This document shows, piece by piece, positions 33,436 through 42,293 of a stretch of DNA of 64,000 nt. Position 1 is the first letter of the stretch, and each line of letters opens with the position of its first letter. The stretch lies in NCBI RefSeq assembly GCF_001011115.1, contig NZ_CP008874.1:1874440-1938439 (forward strand). The letters are read 5' to 3'. A program made the translations under genes and the position numbers. The notes under the pieces are model-generated. The model saw nothing but the letters and a program-made list of their open reading frames with translations, did not search any database and was not told the origin of the DNA. Origin of the DNA: Halanaeroarchaeum sulfurireducens. GTDB lineage: Archaea > Halobacteriota > Halobacteria > Halobacteriales > Halobacteriaceae.

Positions 33436-35289
33436 TCAGTCGCAGGTCTTGAGGGCCTCGCGAACCGGTTCGCGTTGTCCGACGAAGGTCAGGTGGTCGC
33501 CGCGCTGAAGCGTGTAGTCCGCCTCCGGCATCCGATTCTCGTCGCCCCGACTGACCAGAGCGACGATGACGCCGTCGGGGAGTTTCTCGTCGAGGTCCCT
33601 GATCGTCATCCCGACGCAATCCGGGTTGGTGACCTCCGTCTCCTGGACGTCGCCCGACCGACCGATCTCGGTCATCCAGTCGGCGAGCGCCGGTCGTTCG
33701 ATCCGGTTGTCGATACCCCAGGCCGTCGCCATGGACGATGAGACCGTCTTGACCCCGAGTTCCTCGAAGGCGTCAACGTTGTCGGGGTCGTTCGCCCTGG
33801 CAATGACCGTCTCGACGTCGAACTTCGACTCCGTGAGCTGGGAGGCCAGCAGGTTCGCGTCGTCGTTGCCGGTGGCGGCCACGACGATCCTCGCGTTCTC
33901 GATGCCGGCCGCCCTGAGTTCGTCGGTGTCCGTCCCGTCCCCGTGGTGAACGGTAAACCCTTCGTCCCGAGTCTTTTCGACCATTTGCTGGTCCTCTTCG
34001 ATGATGACGACGTTTTCACCGCGGGCCTCGAGGCGCTCTGCGAGCGCCCGGCCGACGGTACCGCCGCCGATGATGATTACGCGCATTGGTATGATGTCGA
34101 GTCGGCTCGCGATCGGTCGAGCCAGGCTGCCTTCGAAGACGACGGTCAAAAATATGACGAGGAAGACGAACCCGACCAGGACGCTCGCCGCCTCTGGCCG
34201 TCCGTTCGCCTGCAACTGAATCGCGAACAGCGTCGCGACCGACGCCGGGATGATCCCACGCGGGCCGATGAAACTCATGAACGCACGCTCGTTGAACGGG
34301 AGGCGGTCGCCCCTGGTCGACGCGAAGACGCCGATGGGCCGAACGACGAGCGCGAGCACGAGAGCGGCGATCAGGCCGGGCATCCCCAGCTGGAGGAGGT
34401 CATCGAACGAGAGGAGCGCGGCCAGCGCGATGAACACGAACGAGAGGACGAGCAGCGTGATGTCGCCCTTGAAGGACGCGATGTCCTCCTCGTAGGGAAG
34501 GTCGGCGTTCCCCAGAATCATGCCGGCTGTCGCGACCGCTGCGATACCGGCCTCGCTCGCGAGCATATCCGCAGCGCCGTAGGCCACGAGCGCACCAGCG
34601 AGGACGATGAGCCTGGCGTGCTGTGGGGCGCTGTTCGGCGAGAGATCGACCCGCATGAGGAGGTACCACACGATTCCAGCGACGAGGAGGCCGACCGCGA
34701 TACCCAGGCCCAGCCGCGAGGCGAAGTTGTGGACGAGCGCCACCGCGGACTGGCCGGGGCTGAGGACGACGTCGAAGACGACGATGGCCAGAATCGCCGC
34801 TGTCACGTCGTTGACGACCCCCTCGGTCTCGAGGGCCGCGCCGACCCGGTCCCTGACCGGAACGACCTCCAACAGGGGCGTGATGACCGTTGGCCCGGTC
34901 GCGATGAGCAAGGCGGCAATCAGGAACGAGATTCCCCAGGACACGTCCAGCGCGAAGCGGACCACGAGCGCCGTTCCCACAAGGGCGATAATGGCACCCA
35001 GCGTCACCAGCCGCAACGCCGCCCCGGGGGACTCGCGGAGTTTGTCGATTTTCAGATGGAAGGCGCCCTCGAAGACGATGATGGCCACGGAGAGGCCGAC
35101 GATGGCCGAGAGGGGCTCGGGACCACCGAAGGACTGTGGGGTCAGGATCGCAAGCCCCTCGGGTCCGAGTATCACCCCGACGGCGAGCAGAAAGACCACG
35201 CTCGGCACCTGGAACCGGTCGGCCAGCACCTGCGCGATGACGCCGATCGCAATGATGGCGGCGACGGTCGGGATCAGCGGGGAGCTCAT
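33436..35289 (-). CDS. CPA1-type cation/proton antiporter with TrkA-N/C domains
   Basis: 617 residues. The first ~395 residues hold about 12 membrane helices of the NhaP/CPA fold (GPTVITPLLEVVPVRDRV and TEGVVNDVTAAIL resemble the Na+/H+ core; IGPRGIIPASVATLF near 360). From about residue 402 (MRVIIIGGGTVGRALAERL) there is a Rossmann TrkA-N nucleotide-binding domain, then a TrkA-C regulatory domain. It exchanges Na+ or K+ for H+ and is probably gated by NAD(H) or a cyclic dinucleotide. Start is the ATG at 35289. Confidence 0.94.
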   Translation of the reverse strand: MSSPLIPTVAAIIAIGVIAQVLADRFQVPSVVFLLAVGVILGPEGLAILTPQSFGGPEPLSAIVGLSVAIIVFEGAFHLKIDKLRESPGAALRLVTLGAIIALVGTALVVRFALDVSWGISFLIAALLIATGPTVITPLLEVVPVRDRVGAALETEGVVNDVTAAILAIVVFDVVLSPGQSAVALVHNFASRLGLGIAVGLLVAGIVWYLLMRVDLSPNSAPQHARLIVLAGALVAYGAADMLASEAGIAAVATAGMILGNADLPYEEDIASFKGDITLLVLSFVFIALAALLSFDDLLQLGMPGLIAALVLALVVRPIGVFASTRGDRLPFNERAFMSFIGPRGIIPASVATLFAIQLQANGRPEAASVLVGFVFLVIFLTVVFEGSLARPIASRLDIIPMRVIIIGGGTVGRALAERLEARGENVVIIEEDQQMVEKTRDEGFTVHHGDGTDTDELRAAGIENARIVVAATGNDDANLLASQLTESKFDVETVIARANDPDNVDAFEELGVKTVSSSMATAWGIDNRIERPALADWMTEIGRSGDVQETEVTNPDCVGMTIRDLDEKLPDGVIVALVSRGDENRMPEADYTLQRGDHLTFVGQREPVREALKTCD

Positions 35290-35372
35290 CGACCGCTCAC
35301 CTGTCCTGCCATTGTGTGGAGATTGTGTTTGGTCACTTTAAAGAGACAGGATTCGCCAGCACCGTCCCGAAG

Positions 35373-36284
35373 TCAAGCGTCGTCTGCCTGGAGATATCGG
35401 AGCACTCCCCGGACGTTCATCGCCGTCTCGCCACGCGCTTTGCGTTCGCCCCATATCGCCGTCATCTCGTTGGTCTCGACGAAGTGCTCGACGACGGCAT
35501 CCTCGTCGCCGAGGTCGTCGAGGTGCTCCTCGATGGTGTCGACCCACTCGACGATGACGCGTTCGTACTCCGCGAGGACGGGCTGAACGTCCTCGTCGAC
35601 CGGGCCGAAGTGAGGGTACAACAGCACCGACGGATCGAGATCGGCGATCATCTCGGCGGAGTCGAGGACCTTGTCCAGGTCGAAGTTCGGCGGTGGCGAG
35701 AGCGGGTGAATCTCCCCGAGTTCGGGGACCCAGACCCCGGCCGCGTCGGCCACGTAGACGGCCTCGTCCTCGGCGTCGTGAAAGACGACCTGGTGGGGCG
35801 CGTGGCCGGGCGCGTGGTGAACGTCGAGTTGCCGATCGCCGAGGTCGATCACGTCCCCGTCCGTGAGTTCGGTGATGCGGTCCTCGGGGACCGGTTCCGG
35901 CTCGGTGTAGAACTCCCACTGATCCCCGACGGCGGCCTTCGTCCCCTCGACGAGCCGCGAGGGATCGACCAGGTGGCGGGCCCCCATCTCGTGGACATAC
36001 ACCGTCGCGTCGGGTGCGGCCTCGGCCAGAAAGCCGGTGCCGCCGGCGTGGTCGAGGTGGACGTGTGTCGGGGCGATGACCTCCAGATCGGCCAGGTCGA
36101 TGCCGACCGACTCGATGGCGTCCATCACCAGCTCGCGGTCCGTGCCGATCCCGGTGTCCACCACTGCCGGACGTTCGGCGTCGACGATGTAGACCGCACC
36201 GTACTCGGGCGTGTCGTACATACCCGTGTCGACGTAGTAGACGTCGGATGCCGATTCCACCGCGAAGACGTCGCCAGGTGCCAT
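35373..36284 (-). CDS. MBL-fold hydrolase
   Basis: 303 residues from the ATG at 36284. The metal motif THVHLDHAGG is near residue 78, preceded by VDTGIGTDRE; HAPGHAPHQVVF and VLLYPHFG supply other ligands. The C-terminal ~80 residues form a helical extension typical of glyoxalase-II-like and lactamase-like haloarchaeal proteins. Substrate unknown. It shares a short divergent region with serS. Confidence 0.9.
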   Translation of the reverse strand: MAPGDVFAVESASDVYYVDTGMYDTPEYGAVYIVDAERPAVVDTGIGTDRELVMDAIESVGIDLADLEVIAPTHVHLDHAGGTGFLAEAAPDATVYVHEMGARHLVDPSRLVEGTKAAVGDQWEFYTEPEPVPEDRITELTDGDVIDLGDRQLDVHHAPGHAPHQVVFHDAEDEAVYVADAAGVWVPELGEIHPLSPPPNFDLDKVLDSAEMIADLDPSVLLYPHFGPVDEDVQPVLAEYERVIVEWVDTIEEHLDDLGDEDAVVEHFVETNEMTAIWGERKARGETAMNVRGVLRYLQADDA

Positions 36285-36367
36285 AGACTCACGGGGGCCC
36301 GCATCGGCAAAAGCATTGGCCCAGGGGAGCGATACGGTTTTCCCGCGCCCGCGAGAACACCCGGCCA

Positions 36368-37726
36368 ATGATTTCCCGGCAGTACCTTCGCGACCACTCC
36401 GACGAGGTACGACAGACCCTCGCGGATCGGGGCGTGACCGACGTCGATATCGACGCAGTCCTCGACGTCGACGAGGAGTGGCGCGAGCTGAAAGCCCGTG
36501 GCGACGACCTCCGCCACGAGCGAAACGAGGTGAGCGAGCGCATCGGCCAACTCAAACAGGCAGGAAGCGACGAGGAGGCCGAGGCGGCGATCGAACGCTC
36601 CCAGGACCTCAAAGAGGAGATCGAGCAGGTCGAGGCACGCGCCGACGAGCTGGAGGCCGAACTCGAAGAGCGCCTCCTCGAGATCCCACAGATCCCACAG
36701 GACGACGTGCCGGTCGGGGAAGACGAGAGCGACAACGTCGAGGTCAGGCGCTGGGGCTTCGACGACCGTCGCGACTTGCCCGCGAACGTCGAACCCCACT
36801 ACGAGCTGGGCGAGCGCATGGATATCATCGACGAGGAACGTGGCGCGAAGGTGAGCGGGGCGGGCTTTTACTTCCTCAAGGGGGACGGGGCGCGACTCGA
36901 ACACGCCCTGATCCAGTTCATGCTCGACGTCCACCGCGAACAGGACTACGTGGACGTCTTCCCACCGATCCCGGTCAATTCGGAGGCCATGACGGGGACC
37001 GCCCAACTCCCGAAGTTCGAGGAGGACATGTACGGGCTGGAGGGCGACGACCTCTGGCTGTGCCCCACCGCCGAGGTCCCTGTGACGAACATGTACGCCG
37101 GGGACGTCCTGCTCGCGGATGACCTGCCGGTCAAACATCAGGCGTACACCCCAAACTTCCGGCGCGAGGCGGGCGAGCACGGCACGGAGACGCGCGGGAT
37201 CGTCCGCGTCCACCAGTTCAACAAGGTCGAACTCGTCAACTTTGTGGCGCCGGAGCGAAGCGACGAGCGCCTCGAGGCCCTCCTCGACGAGGCCGTCGAG
37301 GTCATCCGGCGTCTCGGTCTGCCCTATCGCATCCTCTCGCTGTGTACCGGCGACCTGACCTTCGCGTCCGCGAAGACCTACGACATCGAGGTGTGGGCAC
37401 CGGGCGACGACATGCCCGACGGGCCGGACGAGGGCGGCCGGTGGCTCGAGGTGTCGAGCGCGTCGAACTTCGAGGATTTCCAGGCGCGCCGCGCCGGCCT
37501 CCGCTACCGGCCGGAGCGCCACGAGAGCGCGGAGTACCTCCACACCCTGAACGCCTCCGGGACCGCCATCGGCCGGGTCATGGTCGCGATACTGGAGTAC
37601 TACCAGAACGAGGACGGCACCGTGACCGTCCCCGAGGCGCTCCGCCCATACATGGACGGGCAGGAGATTATCGAGGGCCACGAGCCGCTGGGCGAGAGCG
37701 CGGTCGGGGCGGGCCGGCGGGACTGA
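36368..37726 (+). CDS. serS: Seryl-tRNA synthetase
   Basis: 452 residues from ATG 36368. Class II synthetase charging tRNA-Ser. An N-terminal coiled-coil arm (about residues 25-110, rich in Glu, Lys and Arg) binds the long variable arm. Motif 2 is PNFRREAGEHGTETRGIVRVHQ, preceded by PTAEVPVTNMY, and motif 3 is ASGTAIGRVMVAILEY. Acidic throughout. It is the bacterial-like rather than the methanogen SerS type. Confidence 0.97.
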   Translation: MISRQYLRDHSDEVRQTLADRGVTDVDIDAVLDVDEEWRELKARGDDLRHERNEVSERIGQLKQAGSDEEAEAAIERSQDLKEEIEQVEARADELEAELEERLLEIPQIPQDDVPVGEDESDNVEVRRWGFDDRRDLPANVEPHYELGERMDIIDEERGAKVSGAGFYFLKGDGARLEHALIQFMLDVHREQDYVDVFPPIPVNSEAMTGTAQLPKFEEDMYGLEGDDLWLCPTAEVPVTNMYAGDVLLADDLPVKHQAYTPNFRREAGEHGTETRGIVRVHQFNKVELVNFVAPERSDERLEALLDEAVEVIRRLGLPYRILSLCTGDLTFASAKTYDIEVWAPGDDMPDGPDEGGRWLEVSSASNFEDFQARRAGLRYRPERHESAEYLHTLNASGTAIGRVMVAILEYYQNEDGTVTVPEALRPYMDGQEIIEGHEPLGESAVGAGRRD

Positions 37727-37748
37727 GGAGCCCGTCGCGTCGAAAGCC

Positions 37749-37754
37749 GTTAAG
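37749..37754 (+). promoter_or_regulatory. TATA-like element of tsr3
   Basis: GTTAAG about 25-29 bases before the GTG start at 37778, fitting a leaderless transcript. Confidence 0.4.
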
Positions 37755-37777
37755 TCGGGGACCGTCTACCGGGACGC

Positions 37778-38296
37778 GTGGACGTACACGTCAGGTACGA
37801 GGGGGACGACGACCCCGAGAAGTGCACGGCGCGGAAACTCGCCCGGTTCGAGATGGCCGAACTCCACCGGTCGAACCGTGGGACGCCATACGGCGTGGTC
37901 CTCGATCCGTTCGCCGAGCGAGCGCTCTCGCCGGCCGATCGCGCCGTCGGCGACGTGCTGGTCGCCCTGGACGTCTCGTGGGACACTGCCGAGGCCGAGG
38001 GCGTCGCGCTCGCCGGTGAACACCGGGCCCTTCCGTACCTGGTCGCGGCGAACCCGGTGAACTTCGGGCGGCCGTTCCGGCTCACGACCGTCGAAGCGGT
38101 GGCCGCGGCGCTCATCATCCTCGGCGACCGGGCCCACGCCGAAGAGTTGCTCTCGAAGTTCACGTGGGGCGAGACGTTTCTCGAGTTGAACGCGGAGCCG
38201 CTCCAGCGATACGCCGACTGCGAGGACTCCGCCGAAATCGTCGCGGTCCAGGGAGAGTACCTGGATCGTGGCGACGACGAACGAGCGGCCGAGTAG
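37778..38296 (+). CDS. tsr3: Tsr3 16S rRNA aminocarboxypropyltransferase
   Basis: 172 residues from a GTG. Tsr3 adds the aminocarboxypropyl group of SAM to a small-subunit rRNA nucleotide (the archaeal DUF367 family). Diagnostic pieces: [19 protein letters not shown] near the start, [41 protein letters not shown] and [16 protein letters not shown]. Length fits. Confidence 0.95.
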   Translation: MDVHVRYEGDDDPEKCTARKLARFEMAELHRSNRGTPYGVVLDPFAERALSPADRAVGDVLVALDVSWDTAEAEGVALAGEHRALPYLVAANPVNFGRPFRLTTVEAVAAALIILGDRAHAEELLSKFTWGETFLELNAEPLQRYADCEDSAEIVAVQGEYLDRGDDERAAE

Positions 38297-38327
38297 CAGC
38301 CGACAGTTCCAACGAGCGGTTGGTAAC

Positions 38328-38334
38328 GCTTAAC
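38328..38334 (+). promoter_or_regulatory. TATA-like element of rpl40e
   Basis: GCTTAAC at 25-31 bases upstream of the rpl40e ATG at 38359, the usual leaderless spacing. Confidence 0.45.
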
Positions 38335-38358
38335 CGCGCCGCAGGCGAAACGTGTTCC

Positions 38359-38508
38359 ATGACAGAGACCATGTCCGTCGAGGACCGGCTGCTGGGCAAG
38401 CAGATCTGCATGCGCTGTAACGCCCGCAACCCCGAGGGCGCCAGCCAGTGTCGCAAGTGCGGGTACAAACGGCTGCGGCCGAAGGCCAAAGAACGCCGCG
38501 CGACGTAG
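38359..38508 (+). CDS. rpl40e: Ribosomal protein L40e
   Basis: 49 residues from ATG 38359 (or ATG 38371). The zinc motif [20 protein letters not shown] and basic tail [10 protein letters not shown] identify L40e of the large subunit. It follows tsr3 after 62 bases and has its own TATA-like element, giving a small ribosome-related cluster. Confidence 0.96.
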   Translation: MTETMSVEDRLLGKQICMRCNARNPEGASQCRKCGYKRLRPKAKERRAT

Positions 38509-38565
38509 CGACGCCCGCTTCGCCCACCGTTCCCGAACCACGCGTCACGAGCAACGTCTTTCGAT

Positions 38566-39177
38566 TCACTCCTCCGGATACTTCGGTTCCCGCCGCTCGG
38601 CCCGTTCGAGTGCCCGCGTTACGATCGATCGTACGTCGCCCTGGAAGGGGCCGCCGTGACCGGCGTACAGGTACTCGACGGAGGCGGGAAGCCGGTCCAG
38701 GAGCCGATCGATGCTCTCGATGAGCGTCGACCGGGACTGGCCCGGCCCATCGGTCCGTCCGAACGACCCGCCAGTAAAGGCACCATCGTCGTACACCACC
38801 AGATCGCCCGAGAAGAGGGTCGTCTCGGAGACGAACGCCACGTGGTCGTCCGCGTGGCCGGGCGTGTGCACCGCCGTGAACGCCTCCGCCCCGATCTGAA
38901 TCGAATCGCCGTCCTCGATTGGGTCAGTTCGTAGCGGGTGATCCGCGTACGCGTAGACCGCCGGGTCGAACGCCGCCACGACGGAGTCGAGTTGCGCGAC
39001 GTGGTCGTCGTGCTGATGGGTGAGAACGACGGCATCGAGGGCCGGGATGCGCTCACGAATCGCGTCCACGACACCGGGAATGGCGCCGGGATCGACCAGC
39101 GTCCTGGGACCCTCGACGGCAAGATACGTGTTACTGGTGAAGACGGCCGTGTCCGCAGCAAGATTGAAAATCGCCAT
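38566..39177 (-). CDS. Small MBL-fold hydrolase
   Basis: 203 residues from the ATG at 39177 (TTG 39183 in frame). Core motifs: SNTYLAVEGPRTLVDPG, VVLTHQHDDHVAQLD, VHTPGHADDHVAFV and a GHGGPF near the C-terminus, a compact lactamase fold with both metal sites. No specific substrate motif is present. Convergent with rpl40e, divergent from the DUF5786-like gene. Confidence 0.9.
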   Translation of the reverse strand: MAIFNLAADTAVFTSNTYLAVEGPRTLVDPGAIPGVVDAIRERIPALDAVVLTHQHDDHVAQLDSVVAAFDPAVYAYADHPLRTDPIEDGDSIQIGAEAFTAVHTPGHADDHVAFVSETTLFSGDLVVYDDGAFTGGSFGRTDGPGQSRSTLIESIDRLLDRLPASVEYLYAGHGGPFQGDVRSIVTRALERAERREPKYPEE

Positions 39178-39220
39178 ATCCAATGGTTCGGCGCTCGAAG
39201 CGAAAGGAATTGTGGCGGGA

Positions 39221-39228
39221 GATTTTAG
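39221..39228 (+). promoter_or_regulatory. TATA box of the DUF5786-like gene
   Basis: GATTTTAG lies 29-36 bases before the ATG at 39257. It is in the short divergent space with the MBL gene. Confidence 0.55.
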
Positions 39229-39256
39229 TGCTGTCGGCCCCTATTCTTCGATAGAA

Positions 39257-39433
39257 ATGGGATTTGGTAGTTACGACGAATCCGAACAGGAGCGCCAGTC
39301 GCTCGATTCGGACGAGATGGACGGGGACGAGGGTGTCGAAACCGCAGAGCACGAACACGAGGGCGACGTCGACTTCGATATCGGGGCATCGAACGACGAG
39401 CTGCTCGACAAACTCGAGGACATCAAGGAGTAA
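39257..39433 (+). CDS. DUF5786-like small acidic protein
   Basis: 58 residues from an ATG (MGFGSYDESEQERQSLDSDE...). Extremely acidic, ends in DELLDKLEDIKE. The invariant MGFGSYDESEQ start is what I recall of haloarchaeal DUF5786 proteins. No domain beyond a possible C-terminal helix. Five bases separate it from the DUF99 gene, so the two share a transcript from the TATA at 39221. Confidence 0.88.
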   Translation: MGFGSYDESEQERQSLDSDEMDGDEGVETAEHEHEGDVDFDIGASNDELLDKLEDIKE

Positions 39434-39438
39434 TCGCG

Positions 39439-40005
39439 GTGAAACCGGGTGTCCGGGCGCTCGGAATCGCCGAATCCTTTCGCGAGGAACGGTCCACGCT
39501 GGCAGGCGCCGTGGTAACAGCGTCCCGGGTCGTGGACGGGTTCGAATTTTCTTCCTGTACGGTGGGCGGGACTGACGCAACGGACGCCATCCGTTCGCTA
39601 CACGCAGATCTCGACCGCGAAGACGTCCAGTACCTCTTGCTCGCTGGAATCGCCCTGGCCTGGTACAACGTCGTCGACGTGCGAAAACTGGCCCGCGCCG
39701 CGGATCGTCCAGTCATCTCGATCAGCTTCGAGGCGAGCGAGGGGCTCGAGCCGGCGCTCCGGCGGGAGTTCGAGGGGGAGGCCCTGGATCGACGTCTAGC
39801 GACCTACCGATCGCTGCCGAGCCGACGGGCAGCGGTCGTCAACGGACAGACCCGCTACCTCCGGAGTGTCGGTCTCGACCACGAGGAGGCCGTCACGGTC
39901 GTCGACGCCTTCACGCCCGAGGGTGGGCGGCCGGAACCGGTTCGGGTGGCCCGTCAGGCGGCTCGCGCCGCGGACGCGTACGCCCGCCGAATCACCGACG
40001 CTTAA
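39439..40005 (+). CDS. DUF99 family protein (endonuclease V-like)
   Basis: 188 residues from a GTG at 39439. DUF99 (UPF0215) proteins resemble endonuclease V. Seen: GVRALGIAESF near the start, FSSCTVGGTDATDAI, YLLLAGIALAWYNVVDV and RPVISISFEAS, in the order expected for the family. Activity in archaea is unproven. Downstream, after 24 bases, lies a uracil-DNA glycosylase, so a DNA-repair context is plausible. Confidence 0.92.
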   Translation: MKPGVRALGIAESFREERSTLAGAVVTASRVVDGFEFSSCTVGGTDATDAIRSLHADLDREDVQYLLLAGIALAWYNVVDVRKLARAADRPVISISFEASEGLEPALRREFEGEALDRRLATYRSLPSRRAAVVNGQTRYLRSVGLDHEEAVTVVDAFTPEGGRPEPVRVARQAARAADAYARRITDA

Positions 40006-40029
40006 CCCGTCGGTCACGAACGCGACGCC

Positions 40030-40617
40030 ATGGCGCAGGACGATCTGGCCGTGGCCGAGTGTACGCGGTGTTCGGAACTCGTCGACTCGCGCACCCGCAT
40101 CGTCAACGGTGTCGGTCCCGCCGACGCGGAGATCATCCTCGTCGGAGAGGCGCCGGGTGAGCGAGAGGATGCCGAGGGCGAGCCGTTCGTCGGTCGGAGC
40201 GGGGAGATTCTGAACGACGTGCTCCGGGACGCGGGACTCGACCGAACCGTCGTCCGCATCACCAATACCGTCCGCTGTCGGCCGCCGGACAATCGCGACC
40301 CGACGGCCGAAGAGCGGTCGAACTGCCGACCGCACCTCGACGCCGAGATCGACGCGGTCGATCCGTCCGTGATCGTCACCCTGGGAAAGGTGCCCTCCGA
40401 GAACCTGCTCGAACGGTCGGTTGCGGTGACGAACGAGGCGGGAACCGTCGAGTCGGTGTCCATCGGGGAAACGGTCCGCGACGTGATGGTCTGCGTCCAT
40501 CCCGCGGCAACGCTCTACGACCGGAGTCAGCGGGGGACTCTCGAGCAAACCATCGTCGAGGCGGCCGCCATCGCCGGGAATCCGAGCGGTGATCAGACGA
40601 GTCTCGGGGAGTTCTGA
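40030..40617 (+). CDS. udg: Uracil-DNA glycosylase, type 4 (UDGa)
   Basis: 195 residues from an ATG. It removes uracil from DNA. Fe-S type: CTRC near residue 11 with later cysteines at about 84 and 101 (TVRCRPPDN and SNCRPHLD) hold a 4Fe-4S cluster. Motif A is GEAPGEREDAEGEPFVGRSG, motif B VCVHPAATLY. The C-terminus is short and acidic. A TATA-like GCTTAAC overlaps the end of the DUF99 gene. Confidence 0.96.
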   Translation: MAQDDLAVAECTRCSELVDSRTRIVNGVGPADAEIILVGEAPGEREDAEGEPFVGRSGEILNDVLRDAGLDRTVVRITNTVRCRPPDNRDPTAEERSNCRPHLDAEIDAVDPSVIVTLGKVPSENLLERSVAVTNEAGTVESVSIGETVRDVMVCVHPAATLYDRSQRGTLEQTIVEAAAIAGNPSGDQTSLGEF

Positions 40618-40672
40618 TGGCAGTCTCGCCGAGACGGAAAAGGACAAGACGGCGAATCGAGTACGGAGGACC

Positions 40673-41329
40673 ATGAGCCAGCAGTCCCTCGATCGGACCA
40701 CCACCTCCGTCATGGTCGTCGACTACGGCCTGGGAAACCTCCGGAGCGCTACCCGGGGTCTCGAGCGCGCCGGGGCGTCGGTCACCATCTCCGACGACCC
40801 CGCGGACCTGCGGGACGCCGACGGGATCGTTCTCCCCGGCGTCGGCGCGTTCGGCGAAGGGATGGACAACGCCGGTCCGTTCCGAGCGGACCTCGTTGCG
40901 GCCGCCGAGGAGGGGGTTCCAATCCTGGGCATCTGTCTCGGGATGCAGATGTTACTCACCTCGAGCGAGGAGGCCAATCGGGAGGGCCAGGGCGACGTCG
41001 AGGGGCTGGACCTCGTCCCCGGTCGCAACGTGCGCTTCACCGGGACGCAGAAGGTCCCGCACATGGGATGGAACGAACTGTCCGTCGAGCGACCCCACCC
41101 GCTGGTCGAGGGGGTCGACGGGGAGTATGCCTACTTCGTGCACTCCTACTACGCCGAACCCGACGACACCGACGCGGTCGTTGCCACGACCGAGTACGGC
41201 GTCGAATTCCCGGCCGTCGTCGCAAACGAGGCGGGGACCGTGTTCGGCACGCAGTTCCACCCGGAGAAATCCGGCGAGACCGGACTCCGCGTGCTCCGGA
41301 ACTTCGTGAACATCGTCGCCGAGGAGTAG
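40673..41329 (+). CDS. hisH: Imidazole glycerol phosphate synthase subunit HisH
   Basis: 218 residues from ATG 40673. The class I glutamine amidotransferase subunit of histidine synthesis, giving ammonia to HisF. Cys in GICLGMQMLL, His/Glu in QFHPEKSGETG, and the oxyanion and interface stretches VDYGLGNLRSATRGLERAG and VPHMGWNEL. No hisF nearby in the window. An in-frame extension upstream to 40589 overlaps udg and was rejected. Confidence 0.96.
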   Translation: MSQQSLDRTTTSVMVVDYGLGNLRSATRGLERAGASVTISDDPADLRDADGIVLPGVGAFGEGMDNAGPFRADLVAAAEEGVPILGICLGMQMLLTSSEEANREGQGDVEGLDLVPGRNVRFTGTQKVPHMGWNELSVERPHPLVEGVDGEYAYFVHSYYAEPDDTDAVVATTEYGVEFPAVVANEAGTVFGTQFHPEKSGETGLRVLRNFVNIVAEE

Positions 41330-41561
41330 CGAACGAAATGGAGAGTGGCGAACAGGCGGTCCCTGCTGTGACTACAGCAATCGATCCGATTGGTCCCGAA
41401 GCGGATGACCGCACAACCGCCAAGTTCGCCCCGGGGCACCAGTTAGACCATGGGCCGGGATGGCCCGGTCTTCGTATTTGAACCCCGGGACGCGTGCGAC
41501 GCCCCGCCGGGTTCGGGGGAGTTGTGGGTACAGGAACTGTTGGGTGAGAGAAACAGTTGGA
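41330..41561. other. Non-coding stretch 3' of hisH
   Basis: About 230 bases between two convergent genes. It is GC-rich and holds a GGGGC (near 41433) ... GCCCC (near 41503) pair around internal GGGCC/GGCCC hairpins, and on the minus strand a T-loop-like GGGGTTCAAAT. These do not assemble into a tRNA. No gene is supported. Confidence 0.35.
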
Positions 41562-41972
41562 TTAGAGGAATTCGCGCACGTCCGCGTACCACATGTCGTG
41601 GTGGTCGACCTCGCCGATCCGCTCGGCGATGTCGACTGCGATGGCGTGCCAGCACCGCTGGGTGGGATCCGACGGGTCGAGATTGTACTCGCTGTCCTTA
41701 CACGTACACTCCCCGCTTTCCACGATGTACTCGTCGCCGTGACCGACCACCACAGTGAAGTCCCGATACTCCTTCACCCGGCCTTCGGTGACTGCCTCGA
41801 TGGCCCGTCGGCCGCGGTCACCATGAACGTCGAGTATCCTCGCCACTATCTCGGGTGTGAGTTGTCCGGCGTCCGCGAGCGCGTCGCGCCACTCCTCGAC
41901 GGTCGACACGGATCGGTCTTCGCGAGGGAGTGGTAAAGGCGGTACGGTCAGGTGATTGGCAATAAATGACAT
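41562..41972 (-). CDS. SWIM zinc-finger protein
   Basis: 136 residues from ATG 41972, or about 115 from the GTG at 41909. The C-terminal half holds a SWIM finger, CTCKDSEYNLDPSDPTQRCW followed by H (C-x-C...C-x-H), used for DNA or protein contacts. The middle AIEAVTEGRVKEYRDFTVVVGHG fits the family in haloarchaea. The best TATA box (TATATTATTAG on the minus strand, 41981-41991) is too close to ATG 41972 for a leaderless start, so the GTG may be the true start. Function unknown. Confidence 0.85.
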   Translation of the reverse strand: MSFIANHLTVPPLPLPREDRSVSTVEEWRDALADAGQLTPEIVARILDVHGDRGRRAIEAVTEGRVKEYRDFTVVVGHGDEYIVESGECTCKDSEYNLDPSDPTQRCWHAIAVDIAERIGEVDHHDMWYADVREFL

Positions 41973-41980
41973 ACTTATCT

Positions 41981-41991
41981 AATAATATACC
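41981..41991 (-). promoter_or_regulatory. TATA box upstream of the SWIM gene
   Basis: The minus strand reads GTATATTATTA, an excellent TATA match. The predicted start site, about 26 bases downstream near 41960, lies inside the longest reading of the gene, which is why its start is uncertain. Confidence 0.5.
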
Positions 41992-42293
41992 TCGCCCAGT
42001 ATAATCATTATTATTCATTAACTTTATCCGCATCCTCCCACTTCGGACAGTCGCAATGGGAGTACACGTAGCATCGCTGGCTCCGACTTGGCGTACAGCG
42101 CCCCAACCACCCACTGACCGACGACCCACTCGACCATGTCAACCCGACACCCCAATATAACCTTCGCCGGCCCGCCGGCCGGTTCCGATCGTAGCACGGA
42201 CCCGCTTCGAACCACCGCGCGATCCGACTATCTCTCAGAGACAGTCTGGAGTCACTCCCAGCTTCTCGATCAACCGACGACCCCCGAATTACA
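41992..42293. promoter_or_regulatory. Control region of aceA-aceB: TATA element and 19-nt dyad
   Basis: This AT-richer intergenic region ends at the aceA ATG. A TATA-like CCAATATAA lies at 42152-42160, predicting a start near 42185 and a leader of about 110 bases. In that leader, positions 42227-42245 form an inverted repeat ACTATCTCT-C-AGAGACAGT with one mismatch. Its position suggests an operator for carbon-source control of the glyoxylate genes. No ORF with good composition is here. Confidence 0.45.

Noticed and set aside
41420-41520. Possible degenerate tRNA between hisH and the SWIM gene
   Set aside because: GGGGC/GCCCC ends and a GTTCAAAT-like loop are present, but no strand gives a T-stem, anticodon arm and acceptor together.
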